Part shown: one piece after another, positions 24,342-36,837 of the stretch
Layout: every line of letters begins with the position of its first letter
Numbering within the stretch: position 1 is the first letter of the stretch
Source: Liolophura sinensis
Taxonomy: Eukaryota > Mollusca > Polyplacophora > Chitonida > Chitonidae
Reading direction: 5' to 3'
Assembly: GCF_032854445.1 (NCBI RefSeq)
Contig: NC_088305.1
Span: 10,709,717 to 10,773,716, forward strand
DNA: 64,000 bases
Made by a program: the position numbers and the translations under genes
The notes under the pieces: model-generated
The model's input: only the letters and a program-made list of their open reading frames with translations
What the model was told of the DNA's origin: nothing
Database searches by the model: none

Positions 24342-24602
24342 TATTTATTTATTTATTTATTTGGTGTTTAAATATGCCGTACACAAGAATATTTCACTTA
24401 TACAACAGAGACCAGCATTATGGTGGGAGGAAAGCAGGTAGAGCCTTGAGGAAACCCACAGCCATTCACAGGTTGCTGGCAAACCTTCAAACGTACGACC
24501 AGAGAGGAAGCCAGCATAAGATGAACTTTAACTCACAGCAACCGCATTGGTCAGAGGCTCTTGGGTCATTGTGCCGCGCTAGCATGCTGTTAACCACATT
24601 TG
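24342..24602 (-). mobile_element. SINE family A, near full length
   Basis: A (ttta)n tail at the left, the body in reverse, and a head near 24,570-24,600 (gccgcgctagcatgctgtta in + orientation, i.e. the box-A-like segment). Confidence 0.85.
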
Positions 24603-24652
24603 CCAGCGAGCATGTCCCTTCCCCACTCCCCCCCTCCCCCCCTCCCCCCACA
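24603..24652. repeat. C-rich low-complexity tract
   Basis: Runs of 5-8 C separated by single T or A. Similar G/C-rich tracts lie at 26,640-26,700, 28,580-28,635, 34,284-34,325 and 55,545-55,565. Confidence 0.9.
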
Positions 24653-25461
24653 TATTTCATGATACTGTGGCATGCTAAATACGTCAACACAAGAGTAGTT
24701 TGTAAAGACACTGTTAGAATCAGATATATACACAGTGCGCGCCCCACTCTACAAGTGACAATTATTATAATCTATGAATACCTGGGTGTAGGGTTTCACA
24801 ATGATAAAGGACAAACATAAAAACTGCGGTTATCTTTGTATACAGGAACGCATGTAGACACATATAGTTTGTTACTACTATACACCTTATAAATAATGCA
24901 CTAGGATATACACTGAGAGAGGCCATCCATCAAAAATTCTGTTCCAGCCATCTAAGCATCTCCCAGGCCTGGTCCCTTTCCGTTGTTTTAATGTTATATT
25001 GTATGTTAAGTGTGATGAGAACACAGCATTTACAGTAATGTCAAACCAGTGACGTTTAATAAATTGCAATTAACATCACTACATTGTTTTTTTTTACCTG
25101 TCTGCTTAAGCTATGGGACTAGAGGGCATGTAATTTGCTTATTAACCATTGAAGCATTTACATGAATAGTTAAAATAAAACCCTATAAAACTGAGGTTAA
25201 GTGACAACAGGCCCTATTTCCTGGTTACATGTGATCTTTTGTAAATCGTCATGCTACTGTTGTTGCTCTTAATTAACTCTCCATTATGCACAGCCAAATC
25301 TTTTACAACATTTTACATCAGAAAACTTGAAATATGTTTTGGTTTTTTTTATTCTGCCTGTAGTGAAAAACATAAAGATTTTTAAAAAATTAAAAAAACA
25401 AACAATAAATTGAAAAAAAACTTCTATCAAAATTTAATAAAAACTTTAAGAGTACAGCTTT

Positions 25462-25845
25462 TTTGTGGCGGGTCAGTCTGATTACAGCCAAAAAACATAC
25501 ATGTATTTTTGTGTCGGGTCAGTCTGATTACAGCCAATAAACATACATGTATTTTCGTGTTGGGTCAGTCTGATTACAGCCAATTAACATACATGTACAT
25601 GTATTTTTGTGTCGGGTCAGTCTGATTACAGCCAATAAACACACATGTATTTTTGTGTTGGGTCAGTCTGATTACAGCCAATAAACATACATGTACATGT
25701 ATTTTTGTATTGGGGTCAGTCCTATAACAGCCAATAAACATACATGTATTTTTGTGACGGGTCAGTCTGATTACAGCCAATAAACATACATGTATTTTTG
25801 TGACGGGTCAGTCTGATTACAGCCAATAAACATACAAGTATTTCT
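25462..25845. repeat. 46-bp minisatellite, 8 copies
   Basis: Unit: tttttgtgtcgggtcagtct, gattacagccaataaacata, catgta; some units have an extra catgta hexamer. Confidence 0.93.
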
Positions 25846-27544
25846 AACAATAGCCGCAGTCCAAAATTGATCAATGTCAACGTCTTCACAAATGTTGTCA
25901 TTGCCTTGATTACAGACAAATCCTCATTTATCAGTTTTTAAATTTGCTTTCCCGGACATAGTACAGTTTCACCTCAACAGTGAAATACATGAATTAATCA
26001 GCCCAGATATCATAAAACGGTTCCCAAAATGTATCTTTACAAAAAAAAAGGTAAAGAGTCTCTCAGCAAACAGAGGTAGCTCATGTTATTATTGATGACG
26101 TACAAATACCAGTCGCCTTGCGCAATATCAGCCAAATTATAAATAGAAACATGATTGTCAGCTTCTAACAAGTGATCTGAATATGTAGGTATGAAAGTTT
26201 TCTCAGGTATATACACATGGCAGTGTACTTTTCTCGTTGACAACTGTCAACTCTGGAGCCTGGCCAGATAAACATTAACATATATATGTACCTATATACT
26301 CACGTAGAACGTTATAAAGCTTGTTTGTATCCCAAATCCGTTTTGGCAACTTACACAAAATCTCTCAACGAACAGCGACAGTCAAACGCATACTAAACTT
26401 AATATACATGCTACACGTAGAAGTTATCTCACATGCAATAATCTTTAGCCAGGAAACCAGGTGCAGACAGTCCTGCCCTGGTTCTACCTGAAGCTCATCA
26501 GTATTAAATTGTACACTATGTGAAGTATTCTCTGTCTGGCTCTAGTTGGTGACCTGGTATTTGTGAAGTACTGAATTACCCAGTCTGACCCATTTCTATG
26601 GATACCTGCACAACAGTGAATTTTCTGCTGAGGGGATTGAAGGCGGTTGGGGGGGGGGGAGGGTAAAGAAGCAAAGAAGTGGTGGGGCGAGGGGGAGGGG
26701 GTAAATAAAAAGGCCCAGTTTTCAATGTGTACCAAACAGTGGACACCCTAGTAAGAGGTCATCATGCCACTGTTTAAGTATTGTATTTACCCTAAAATTT
26801 TGCCTCCAAAAATAAAGACAAGCTTTTTAAATGGTAAATAAACTCCGCAAAAATCTTATCTGAAACAAATGCTTACAAATATGAATTACACTCATGACTG
26901 TGTACTAGTCAATGGGCTGATTGTAGTAAGTATTAACAAACAATGCTAAAATAAGCCACACATTTAACACATTTAATTTATCCACTATTATTTTCACATT
27001 TCGATCAGTAATGCTTTCAGTGTGCAAACTCAGAGCACAGAAACCCTCAAAACCCCTTTAACTATGTAACTTGAATGTGCTTGTAAAATTGACCCTCATT
27101 AGCTACAGTCCATGTATTACTAGTGGATCAAAGCAATTAGCAATATACAATATACATGTATATATACATACACGTGCAAAAAAAACAAAAAGATTAAAGG
27201 ATTAGCACTGATCGATCTCACAGATAATCCTGGATTAGTATAGTGAAGTGATTACAGGATTAACATCCAGAAAGTGCATTTCAATGGTGAGAGGATTAGC
27301 ATTCAATAAAGGAGCCAGGATTTTCAACAGAACATCAGAGAAGCTGGGTAAAAATTGTCAAATTGCCACTGCCACTTGTCCGTCCCTTGTTTATAACACT
27401 GCTTACTGCTATTGTATAATGCTGTGTCAAGGAATAAATCAGAGGTGGACATACATGCATTGACTGTCAAAAGCGGAGGTTTCTGAAGAATTTTAAAAAA
27501 ATTCAAAAAGCAATTAGTATCAACTTTGCTCACAGGAAGGTGCT

Positions 27545-28545
27545 TATTACCTTAAAAGGTGTAATTATGAAAATAAGTACACGACTGTAAATAGATTTAA
27601 ATATGCACAAGTTATTCTTCATCATAAGGAAGGTGTATGCAAAGTTTCATGGAAGTACTTTAAGAAGAGTTGCACAGACAATATCTGAATACATGAAAAG
27701 CACTGTCATGAAAAGTCCTAAATGGCTGTAATGATGAAAATAATTACCTAAATGCCATTAAACTTGAGCATGCACAAGTTCAGATGATACAGGTAAGGTG
27801 TATTAAGTTTCATAGAAAATGGCCCAGTAATCTGGGAGGAGACGGGTGGATAAATTGTGAATACCTGGACAGCACTGTTACGCAATGTCCTAAATAGGGA
27901 CAATTATTTCATAATTACCCAATTCCCATTAAACTTGAGCATGCACAAGTTCAGATGATACAGGTAAGGTGTATTATGTTTCATAGAAAATGGCCTAGTA
28001 ATTTAGGAGGAGACGGGTGGATAAACTATGAATACCTGGACAGCACTGTTACGCAATGTCCTAAATAGGGACAATTATTTCATAATTACCCAATTCCATT
28101 AAACTTGAGCATGCACAAGTTCAGATGATACAGGTAAGGTGTATTAAGTTTCATAGAAAATGGCCCAGTAATCTGGGAGGAGACGGGTGGATAAACTATG
28201 AATACCTGGACAGCACTGTTATGCAATGTCCTAAATAGGGACAATTATTTCATAATTACCCAATTCCCATTAAACTTGAGCATGCACAAGTTCAGATGAT
28301 ACAGGTAAGGTGTATTAAGTTTCATAGAAAATGGCCTAGTAATTTAGGAGGAGACGGGTGGATAAACTATGAATACCTGGACAGCACTGTTACGCAATGT
28401 CCTAAATAGGGACAATTATTTCATAATTATCCCATTGCCATTAAACTTAAGCACATACGAGTTCAGATGATAGAAAAGGTGTATGGTAACTGTCATCAAT
28501 ATCGGTGTAGTAGTTTGGGAGGAGATGCATAGACAGAACCGTGTC
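27545..28545. repeat. 170-bp satellite-like tandem repeat, 4 close and 2 diverged units
   Basis: Close units begin near 27,757, 27,928, 28,098 and 28,269 at ttaaacttgagcatgcacaa and contain agtttcatagaaaatggccc, gggaggagacgggtggataa and caatgtcctaaataggga. Diverged units flank both sides. Confidence 0.9.
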
Positions 28546-28983
28546 TACAGACAGACACGATTCCAAATGATTCCAGTAACACCCCACCCCCACCCCCCGC
28601 CCCCGTCCCCAACTTCGTTGAGGGGGGAGGGGGAATAATAATTTTGCATGGCTTATAACGACAGCTACAGTATACACTCAGCAGATGATGTAAGGGAAAT
28701 CTCAAAACTGTATTCATGTCCTTGTCTAAATTAAAACTAACACATTAAAGGCATTTGAAACTTTAAACTCTGTTATCATAACAAATACAGTAGATACACT
28801 ACACTGTAGCTAGTGTAATCCCAATTTACAGCTCGTCTGTATGTCGGTTACATACTCAGTACGTTACAGATAATGATCAGGTGGGTTTGCCCTGCATCCT
28901 TATGTTCAAGCTACTAGTACATCCGTACATACGGGGCATATAGTAATGTAAACATGCTCTCCACAATGAAAAGCAAGAGTCCA

Positions 28984-29050
28984 GCAATGAATGAATGATT
29001 ATGGCTTAACGCCACATCGGCAATATTTCAGCCATATCGTGGCGAGCGTG
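28984..29050 (-). mobile_element. Fragment of a fourth SINE-like family
   Basis: Reads atggcttaacgccacatcgg-caatatttcagccatatcgt. The segment resembles the tails of families B and C (gtttaacgtcg...tttttcagtcatat) but is distinct. No head seen. Confidence 0.5.
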
Positions 29051-29146
29051 GGTCCAGGAGAAATTGCTTGCGATTTTTGGTGAGCAAAATGACATTACCG
29101 TAATTCCCCTAAAGTTTCCAAAATATTCCACGTGACAATTTGTTTG

Positions 29147-29315
29147 ATTCTGATTTATTTGTCCACCTCATTGGGCGACCTGAGATTTTACATTATGTTT
29201 GATTAACTTCTGGTCAGAAAATTTTAGTGTTGGAACAAAATTATCATTTTAAGGCCTTTTACATGCTTTTGAAAGTGCAGTTTTGACACACCTAACATAG
29301 CTGAAATATAGGATA
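29147..29315 (+). repeat. Dispersed repeat D1, copy 2
   Basis: Diverged partner of 19,553-19,735: attctgatttatttgtccac, ttgattaacttctggtcaga, atcattttaaggcctttta in the same order. Confidence 0.6.
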
Positions 29316-30530
29316 GCAATGCATATCAATTAAGCCTGAAACTTACATACTTGCATGTGCTCATTAGCATACATGTATTCTCGAAACCAAAATTGTGCAG
29401 CGTGCAACATTTTGTTTATCTCATTCTGTGTTGTGTTCTTTTTTTAGAATGTGCTCGAGGCTAATGTCTGGGGAGATAGGGGAGGACAAAGGCTGAGTGC
29501 CCACCAGTTTGGGGCGCTCTATAACAGTCTGGTGTCTGTAAGAGTCTGGTGTATATTAGGCTGTAACAGATAAAATAATAAGCTGTAATAATAATACAAA
29601 GAAAGAACAAGAATTCCACATAATCAACATCAGTAAATAACGAGGAAAGGAAGGGGGATTCCCCATTCAATTCCAGATGCTTTAATGATCCACAACATTT
29701 GAATGTATTAAGGATGTACAGGTGTCTATGAAACGACATACAGTGCGGCATACAGTGAGTATTCAAACCAGCGGAGGTTGTTAACACAAATTAAAGCTTG
29801 ATTACTAACTTGGGGCCCAGTCAATTTAAATACACTGATAAGAATTTATACATACAAGGACATGTATTTTAATAAGTTTTCTGACAGTTTACAAAGAACC
29901 CATACAAATAAAAAATCCTCGTTCAAATTCAACCTAACACATAAAGCTTATAAAAAAAATGTACTCATTTGAAAGATTATTCAGGCAGCCTATGGACATT
30001 ACATGGCTTGCTTTTAATGTTATTGTATAAGGTGTTTCTCTGCAACAATGCTGTCTTTGTAGTGCTTTTCTCTATGTACAAGTACATGTATAATGCTGCC
30101 TGACTAAACTATATTACATATTATATACTAAAGACACCAAATTGACACTCATCATTATAGAAGCCATGTAGAAGTACCAGGTCCAAATACCTGTAATTTC
30201 CAACATCTTTCTGAGCTTTTCAGACCACAAAATTCCCATTTTTCAGCTAATCTGAATAAATATTCTATATTAAAGTGTTGAGCTAAAATATAACTCGATG
30301 AATAATAACTCTCACAGTCGACAATTCACGGGGAAACCAAATCTAAAAAAGAAACAATCACACTGTTTGTTGATTCCGGCTCTTTTAAATATCAAAGACT
30401 TTTTCAAGCCATTTTCCAGCAAAGACCACTATGTAGATTCTTCCACAACAACTGGCAAATAGCTCTTGTTTAAAAGGCATTACATGTAGCAATATACAAT
30501 GATCTCATAGTCAATCAATCAATCAATCAA

Positions 30531-30803
30531 GGGGGCCTCTGTGGCTCAGTCGGTTAGCGCGCTAGCGCAGCGTAATGACCCAGGAGCCCCTCACCAACGC
30601 GGTCGCTGTGAGTTCAAGTCCAGCTCATGCTGGCTTCCTCTTCCAGCCATAAGTGGGAAGGTCTGGCAGCAACCTGCGGATGGTCGTGGGTTTCCCCTGG
30701 GCTGTGCCCGGTTTCCACCCACCATAATGCTGGCCGTCGTCGTATAAGTGAAATATTCTTGAGTACGGCGTAAAACACCAAACAAAAAAAAAAAAAAAAA
30801 AAA
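30531..30803 (+). mobile_element. SINE family A, intact reference copy
   Basis: Head gtggctcagtcggttagcgc (box-A-like), then gtgagttcaagtccagctca (box-B-like), body ctggcttcctcttccagcca, tail gtacggcgtaaaacaccaaa and a poly(A) of about 20. Flanked on both sides by aatcaatcaatcaa, consistent with a target-site duplication in a simple repeat. Confidence 0.93.
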
Positions 30804-31324
30804 AATCAATCAATCAAACAGAACTAACCAACACATCACATCGATTCCATGAATTGCTAAACAAACATGTACTAGACAAAAAAACTAAGTTATGGCATGC
30901 TTTCCATAACACAGTATTATTATTTTATTCAATTTACAATATTTAAGAAATTTTTAATCTTTGAAAACATTCCCAGAATTCCATACACATAAAAATGTTG
31001 AAGATGACTTGGTTGTAGTTACATGCCCATAAGCTCCAAATATGATTTTCAAACACCTGCGAGGAGAAAAACAATCAACCCACACACACTGTCTGTATAA
31101 AAGTTACATGCCCTGGAGAGAAGCTCTGCATAAGGAAAACTGAGCCTGATGGATGGCTGGAAATCCAACACAGTTTACATGCAGTCAGGGCTCAGTACTG
31201 GTCAGTCCTTCCTAATGTTTCCTAACGGATCCTGTGGTCTAATTGATCAGAGAAATCAATAACGGTGTGTAAGTAAAGTGATGTATATTCATCATCATTA
31301 ATGGCTACTCTACGCATCATGCCT

Positions 31325-31500
31325 GCCACAAAAGTGCATTTTTAGAGGCGAATAAATGTTACAAAATATTAATTTTGGTGCTGAAATGTACAATTGTCCA
31401 GTAGAAAATCATCCCATGTTGCAACCAAACCTCAAAACATCTTTCTAAAATCAATAGAACTCTCAGAATCAGGCCAAAATGGGAAAGTTAGTCATAGACG
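31325..31500. repeat. Dispersed repeat family D3, copy 2
   Basis: Shares atttttagaggcgaataaat, tccagtagaaaatcatccca and tcaatagaactctcagaatc with the reverse of 7,795-7,990. Confidence 0.55.
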
Positions 31501-31584
31501 AAATTTAAAGTAATACAAGGTATTCTAATTGGGGCCAGCCATGTGGTGCAGGGACAACACTGCCATGTCACAAAGTGACTTTAA

Positions 31585-31803
31585 AAAATGCTCATCACAG
31601 TTAAAAGCTTACAAACTTTCTGTGTGACTTGTGCACCTTTTAGTTTGACTTGGAGACAAAAACTTACATTGGCTGAGCTGGGTTGACCACATTCAGAGCT
31701 TCGGAAAAAAGTATGATTTTATCAACTTTAAATAAAAAAATTGAATCCGATATGCCTGAATACATAAACATCTGGCAAACATGGACAAGGCTGAAGAATT
31801 ACA
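31585..31803. mobile_element. MITE family M2, diverged copy
   Basis: Interior ttggagacaaaaacttacat and gtatgattttatcaactt; right end aaggctgaagaattacagta. The left end is degraded. Confidence 0.6.
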
Positions 31804-32386
31804 GTAGTGAAAAAGCTACATGTAAGTACAGTACATTAGTTCAACAGAATAAACACTGGTTTTACAAAGGATGGCGAGCAGGAAATTGCAACATCTCCAC
31901 GGCAAAATAATAGTCTGCTATGGTGACCTTCCCTCTGTTGACACAGTCGCTAACTGTATTGGCATGTGCAGTACCGAGCAGAGTTGTTGTTCCTGAGTGT
32001 AGGCCTGGTCACCATGGCAACAAAGCCGTCATATCGTTGGTCATGGACAACTGTATAATATGTACATGTGTATACAACCATGTTTTGTGAATCAGTCAGG
32101 AGCATATAATTCAGGAGGCAAAATTAACTACAAGATCTCTCAAGACATACTAGATAGCCAACTGATAGGACCAGTGGTCTTTTGAGAGGTAATGAGCCTC
32201 CTCTATATTAGATGGTCCTTCTGTGAAATAAAGAACAACACATCATAGCCTGTTCTATGACCTGCATGTATTTTCATCTAAATACTACACATGTATAATA
32301 TCTACAGGAAAGCCCTATTTTGGCTGAAATCTTTTTTTCTAAATACAGGTACTGTGACAGGTAACTAAAATTAATATTCATAAATT

Positions 32387-32925
32387 ACCCATCAGTCAGG
32401 CCAGTTCCTGTGTAACTCTACAGGCATGACCAAAACCATCAGTCAGACCAGTGCTTGTGTAAATCTACAGGCATGACCAAAACCATCTGTCACACCAGTG
32501 CTTGTGTAACTCTACAGGAATGACCAAAACCATCAGTCACACCAGTGCTTGTGTAACTCTACGGGCAACGATCCAAAACCATCTGTCAGACCAGTGCTTG
32601 TGTAACTCTACAGGCACGACCCAAAACCATCAGTCAAACCAGTGCTTGTGTAACTCTACAGCCCTGACCAAAACCATCAGTCCAGACCAGTGCTTGTGTA
32701 ACTCTATAGGCATGACCAAAACCATCAGTCACACTAGTGCTTGTGTAACTCTACAAGCCCTGACCAAAACTATCAGTCACACCAGTGCTTATGTAACCAT
32801 CAGTCACACACCAGTGCTTGTGTAACCATCAGTCACACCAGTGCTTGTGTATCTCTACAGGCATGACCAAAACCATCTGTCAGACCAGTACTTGTGTAAC
32901 TCTACAGGCCTGTCCCAAAATGTCT
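32387..32925. repeat. 47-bp minisatellite, about 11 copies
   Basis: Unit: accatcagtcacaccagtgc, ttgtgtaactctacaggcat, gaccaaa; two units near 32,790-32,840 are shortened. Confidence 0.93.
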
Positions 32926-33189
32926 GTGCAAATTCTGAGTCCTGATATTGATAACAACCCAAGCCAACAGCATTATAACAAATCTTTTCATTGATTCTGA
33001 ATGACATCAATAGTGGACAAAAGTGTAAATGTGCTGGCTACAGGTTCAGACTGGATGACATTTAACAAATCCTCATGGAGGATGGACGATTGTGGCTGAA
33101 TATTTACATGTACTACAGTAATGCTCTAAAAGTGTATGTAACAGATTAAAATCCAATTAAATGTTTACTGTGTATTTGTAGAGCGCATT

Positions 33190-33849
33190 CAGGGGCGTAG
33201 GCTGGGTAAACGCGTTGCAGGACGCGGATGCCCCCGGAAGGCAAAAATGTTCCGCTTAAGTCGACAAAAAAATATTTTAGCCTATATTTCTTACCTAGCT
33301 ATTAACATTCATTCCAAAGATATTTGCTGTAGCCTATATAGACCAATATTTTCAATTTCGTACCAATTTGTTATATAGTATATAGGCCTATTTAGACCTG
33401 TCATGTGAACCATTCCATATTGTTCCCGGTGGAAGACGGCGTGTTTTACAGAATTACTTCTCCTGAACCGTACCCCGCAGGCAGCAATAGCCATTTTCGT
33501 TTGGTGGACAAAACAGATGCTGCAGTTTTACTTGTACCATTTGTAACTCTGGAATCCATGACAATAAATACTAGCTTATATATTCAGGGACAGCCGGTTT
33601 TCAACCCCACCTAAGCTAAACATGAGTTGTTTATTGGGGTTTTTTGAAATGTGAAAAAGAATGTGTACACATTGGCCAAATCTGCATTCAAAACACTTTG
33701 AAATCACTCAGATTCCCTCTCTGGCAATCTAATATGCGGAGCTTCCAGGGCCTAGGCAGTTGCTGGGCCCCTAATCTAATAGACTGTGATAGTTGTTCTG
33801 CTCTTGTCAAATCCGCACCCCCCTTGTGAAGATGCACGCTATGCCCCTG
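33190..33849. mobile_element. Non-autonomous hAT-like element, about 660 bp
   Basis: Left end caggggcgtaggctggg and right end cgctatgcccctg are inverted repeats of the CAGGGGCGTAGC type typical of hAT transposons. No transposase frame. The flanks share only gcatt, so no full 8-bp duplication is evident. Confidence 0.65.
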
Positions 33850-33923
33850 GCATTATTAGACAAAATATATTTACATACAAGTACATGGCTTGGTATTAAC
33901 ATGCACATGTAGTGAGCACATAC

Positions 33924-34160
33924 GGGGGCCTCCACGGCTCAGTTGGTTAGCACGCTACCGAAGCGTGATGACCCAGGAGCCTCTCACCAATGCGGTCGCT
34001 GTGAGTTTCAAGTCCAGCTCAGGCTGGCTTCCTCTCCGGCCGTACGTGGGAAGGTCGGCCAGCAACCTGGGGATGGTCGTGGGTTGCCCTCAGGCACTGC
34101 CCAGTTTCCATCCACCATAATGCTGGCCATCGTCGTGTAAGTGAAATATTATAAATAAAT
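33924..34160 (+). mobile_element. SINE family A, near full length
   Basis: Head cacggctcagttggttagca, box-B-like gtgagtttcaagtccagctc (one extra T), body and a short aaataaat tail. The gtacggcg tail segment is lost. Confidence 0.85.
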
Positions 34161-34438
34161 ATTGAGCTCATACAGGATAGATAATAGTGAAAAAAAACAT
34201 TTTTAACATGTTCCTTACCTTAAGTGTATTTAAGGATTTCAAATGATATTTCAGGGGCACAGTAAGCAGAGTTGTGGCTCTTTTAAAGTTTGTGTGGGGG
34301 GATTGGGGGTGGGGGAGGTGAGGGTAGTATATGTTCTGCCCGCAAACCATATCAAAAAATACACAACATGAAACGTTCAATTTTATTATAAACTGTAAGA
34401 CTCTTTCACTTGTATGATGGTGGTCAGCTAATGCATAC

Positions 34439-34962
34439 GGCCCATTCTCATGATGCGATTTGTAGTACCAGCTGGTAGCATTCAAATTGTACTGTTCGAC
34501 AAAAGTCGCATGTAATATGTCACATTCGACTTGTCTTGGATATCGTGGTTTTTCTCGTTCAGTTCTACAGCTAAGGCCTGGCGTTTTTGTTAGCACGTTT
34601 GTCATGATCAGTTGTTTACTGTAATTTACATGATGTGTAGTTTCATAGTACATCTTGACACAGACAGTAAGCAATTTATTTCTCAGTTTCAGTGAGCAGT
34701 ACACCAGTTGGCTTTTCCCTGTACAACCATTTGTATCGTCTGCTTCCTTAGACATGGTTGTGGACTTGGTCACGAGAAGTGGAAAAAATTGACATGATTT
34801 GATTGGCTAGCATATGCGATTTGTACCATGAAAATAGAGTTTTCTTTATTTCTTTCGACGAGCTCACAAACCGCAAACATCAAAACGTTTCAGGTCTTCT
34901 GACAGTTCGACTCGGTTGTATGCTACAAGTTGTAACTACAAATCGCACCATATGAACCAGCC
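34439..34962. mobile_element. Inverted-repeat DNA element, about 524 bp
   Basis: The left end (ggcccattctcatgatgcga, tttgtagt...ggtagcat) and the right end (atgctacaagttgtaactac, aaatcgcaccatatgaacca, gcc) are about 45-bp imperfect inverted repeats. A minus-strand open frame of 201 codons at 34,168-34,773 runs across the left end but resembles no protein I know. Confidence 0.6.
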
Positions 34963-35217
34963 TTTACAGTTTATTTACAATGAATTTCCCTGTAACTTAA
35001 CACATATATATATATATAATTTTAGTATATATAGAAAAACTCATACAATATACAGCTGTATGTATAAAGCCTGTCAGTATCCGAATGAGACGACTGCTCA
35101 GGTATGAAGTTCTGAAAGCATGAAAACCTATTCATAGAAGATTTTGCAGGCGGTATACCCATAAATATTTTTGGAGTAAGATGTGAAAATGATAACCCTG
35201 AGACATGTCATCTTGTT

Positions 35218-35417
35218 NNNNNNNNNNNNNNNNNNNNNNNNNNNNNNNNNNNNNNNNNNNNNNNNNNNNNNNNNNNNNNNNNNNNNNNNNNNNNNNNNNN
35301 NNNNNNNNNNNNNNNNNNNNNNNNNNNNNNNNNNNNNNNNNNNNNNNNNNNNNNNNNNNNNNNNNNNNNNNNNNNNNNNNNNNNNNNNNNNNNNNNNNNN
35401 NNNNNNNNNNNNNNNNN
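35218..35417. other. Assembly gap, 200 N
   Basis: Exactly 200 Ns; the right edge opens directly into a tandem array. The round length suggests a placeholder, so the true size is unknown. Confidence 0.98.
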
Positions 35418-36168
35418 AAGCCACAAACCTTGATCAAGGATATTTCATACATACTGTGATGCTAAGCCTCTGTATCACAAACCTTGATCAAGGATATTTC
35501 ATATATACCACGATGCTAAGCCACAAACCTTGATCAAGGATATTTCATATATACCATGATGCTAAGCCACAAACCTTGATCAAGGATATTTCATATATAC
35601 CATGATGCTAAGCCTCTGTACCACAAACCTTGATCAAGGATATTTCATATATACTGCGATGCTAAGCCACAAACCTTGATCAAGGATATTTCATACATAC
35701 TGTGATGCTAAGCCTCTGTATCACAAACCTTGATCAAGGATATTTCATATATACCACGATGCTAAGCCACAAACCTTGATCAAGGATATTTCATACATAC
35801 TGTGATGCTAAGCCTCTGTACCACAAACCTTGATCAAGGATATTTCATACATACTGCGATGCTAAGCCTCTGTACCACAAACCTTGATCAAGGATATTTC
35901 ATATATACCGCGATGCTAAGCCACAAACCTTGATCAAGGATATTTCATACATACTGTGATGCTAAGCCTCTGTATCACAAACCTTGATCAAGGATATTTC
36001 ATATATACCGTGATGCTAAGCCTCTGTACCACAAACCTTGATCAAGGATATTTCATACATACTGTGATGCTAAGCCTCGGTATCACAAACCTTGATCAAG
36101 GATATTTCAGATACACCGTGATGCTAAGCCTCTGTACCACAAAACTTGATATTTCAGATATACATTGA
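35418..36168. repeat. 46/54-bp minisatellite with an optional 8-bp module, about 15 copies
   Basis: Unit: ccacaaaccttgatcaagga, tatttcatatataccatgat, gctaag, with or without cctctgta. It contains the palindrome TTGATCAA. Cut at its left by the N gap. Confidence 0.95.
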
Positions 36169-36190
36169 TGTGTACATATATACTGCACAT

Positions 36191-36389
36191 CTTCAACTTT
36201 TTCAACCACTGAAGAGCTTTTTTCAGAGAAATTTATGCATACCATTATATGTAGCATGAAAATGTCACTTTTCACTAATTTGTTTGCACCACTAAAGATA
36301 CAACCTTCATAAAACTATGCAAATTTTTTCTCTACGCCCCATAGTTCTCTTAGGACGTATCAATATGTCGGCGATTGAAAAGGTTGAAG
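36191..36389. mobile_element. MITE family M1, copy 4
   Basis: Left end cttcaactttttcaaccact; right end gcgattgaaaaggttgaag, inverted. The interior matches 8,110-8,289 (accttcataaaactatgcaa, catagttctcttagga). Confidence 0.8.
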
Positions 36390-36627
36390 AATTAGGGTAA
36401 TATGACAACAAAGACTATTGTCTGAAGACCAGTTAGAACCCAGGGCACAATCTGACCACACAACATCAAACAGCTGACTTTACATTCATATTTGTAGGAA
36501 ATTTCCATATGTACAAATACATTATTAAAACAACCTATCATGTTTCAAGCGACATTCAAAGAGCTTGTAAGATCAAAAAGAATAGTTACGGTAGCTTACA
36601 GTCCTGTACATGTACATAGAGTAAACG

Positions 36628-36800
36628 ACCTAAAATTTTTGCCCCAAAACATCTGCATTTTAACAGCAAATTAATGACATAAAATATCATTTTTAAAGTT
36701 GAAACGTACACTCTTCATTCTACCATCTGGGTAATCTCAAAACACCATTATAGGCTAGATCCAGAAAACTGTCAAAATCATGTAAAAAGTACAACTAGGT
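36628..36800. repeat. Dispersed repeat family D3, copy 3
   Basis: acctaaaatttttgccccaa, cattttaacagcaaattaat and ccagaaaactgtcaaaatca align loosely with 31,325-31,500. A shorter match begins at 26,790. Confidence 0.45.
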
Positions 36801-36837
36801 CATGAGCAATGTTTTAGGTCATTTCCAGTACATATGC

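Noticed and set aside
26640-26700. G-quadruplex regulatory element
   Set aside because: It is a degenerate G-rich low-complexity tract with no gene nearby; similar tracts recur at random.
30541-30625. Functional tRNA gene
   Set aside because: The box-A- and box-B-like segments belong to a SINE present in many copies with a shared non-tRNA body and tail.
34168-34773. 201-codon minus-strand gene
   Set aside because: It crosses the left end of an inverted-repeat element, shows no known motif, and is rich in residues expected from AT-rich DNA.
35128-35533. Open frames running through the N gap
   Set aside because: They exist only because unknown bases cannot give stops.
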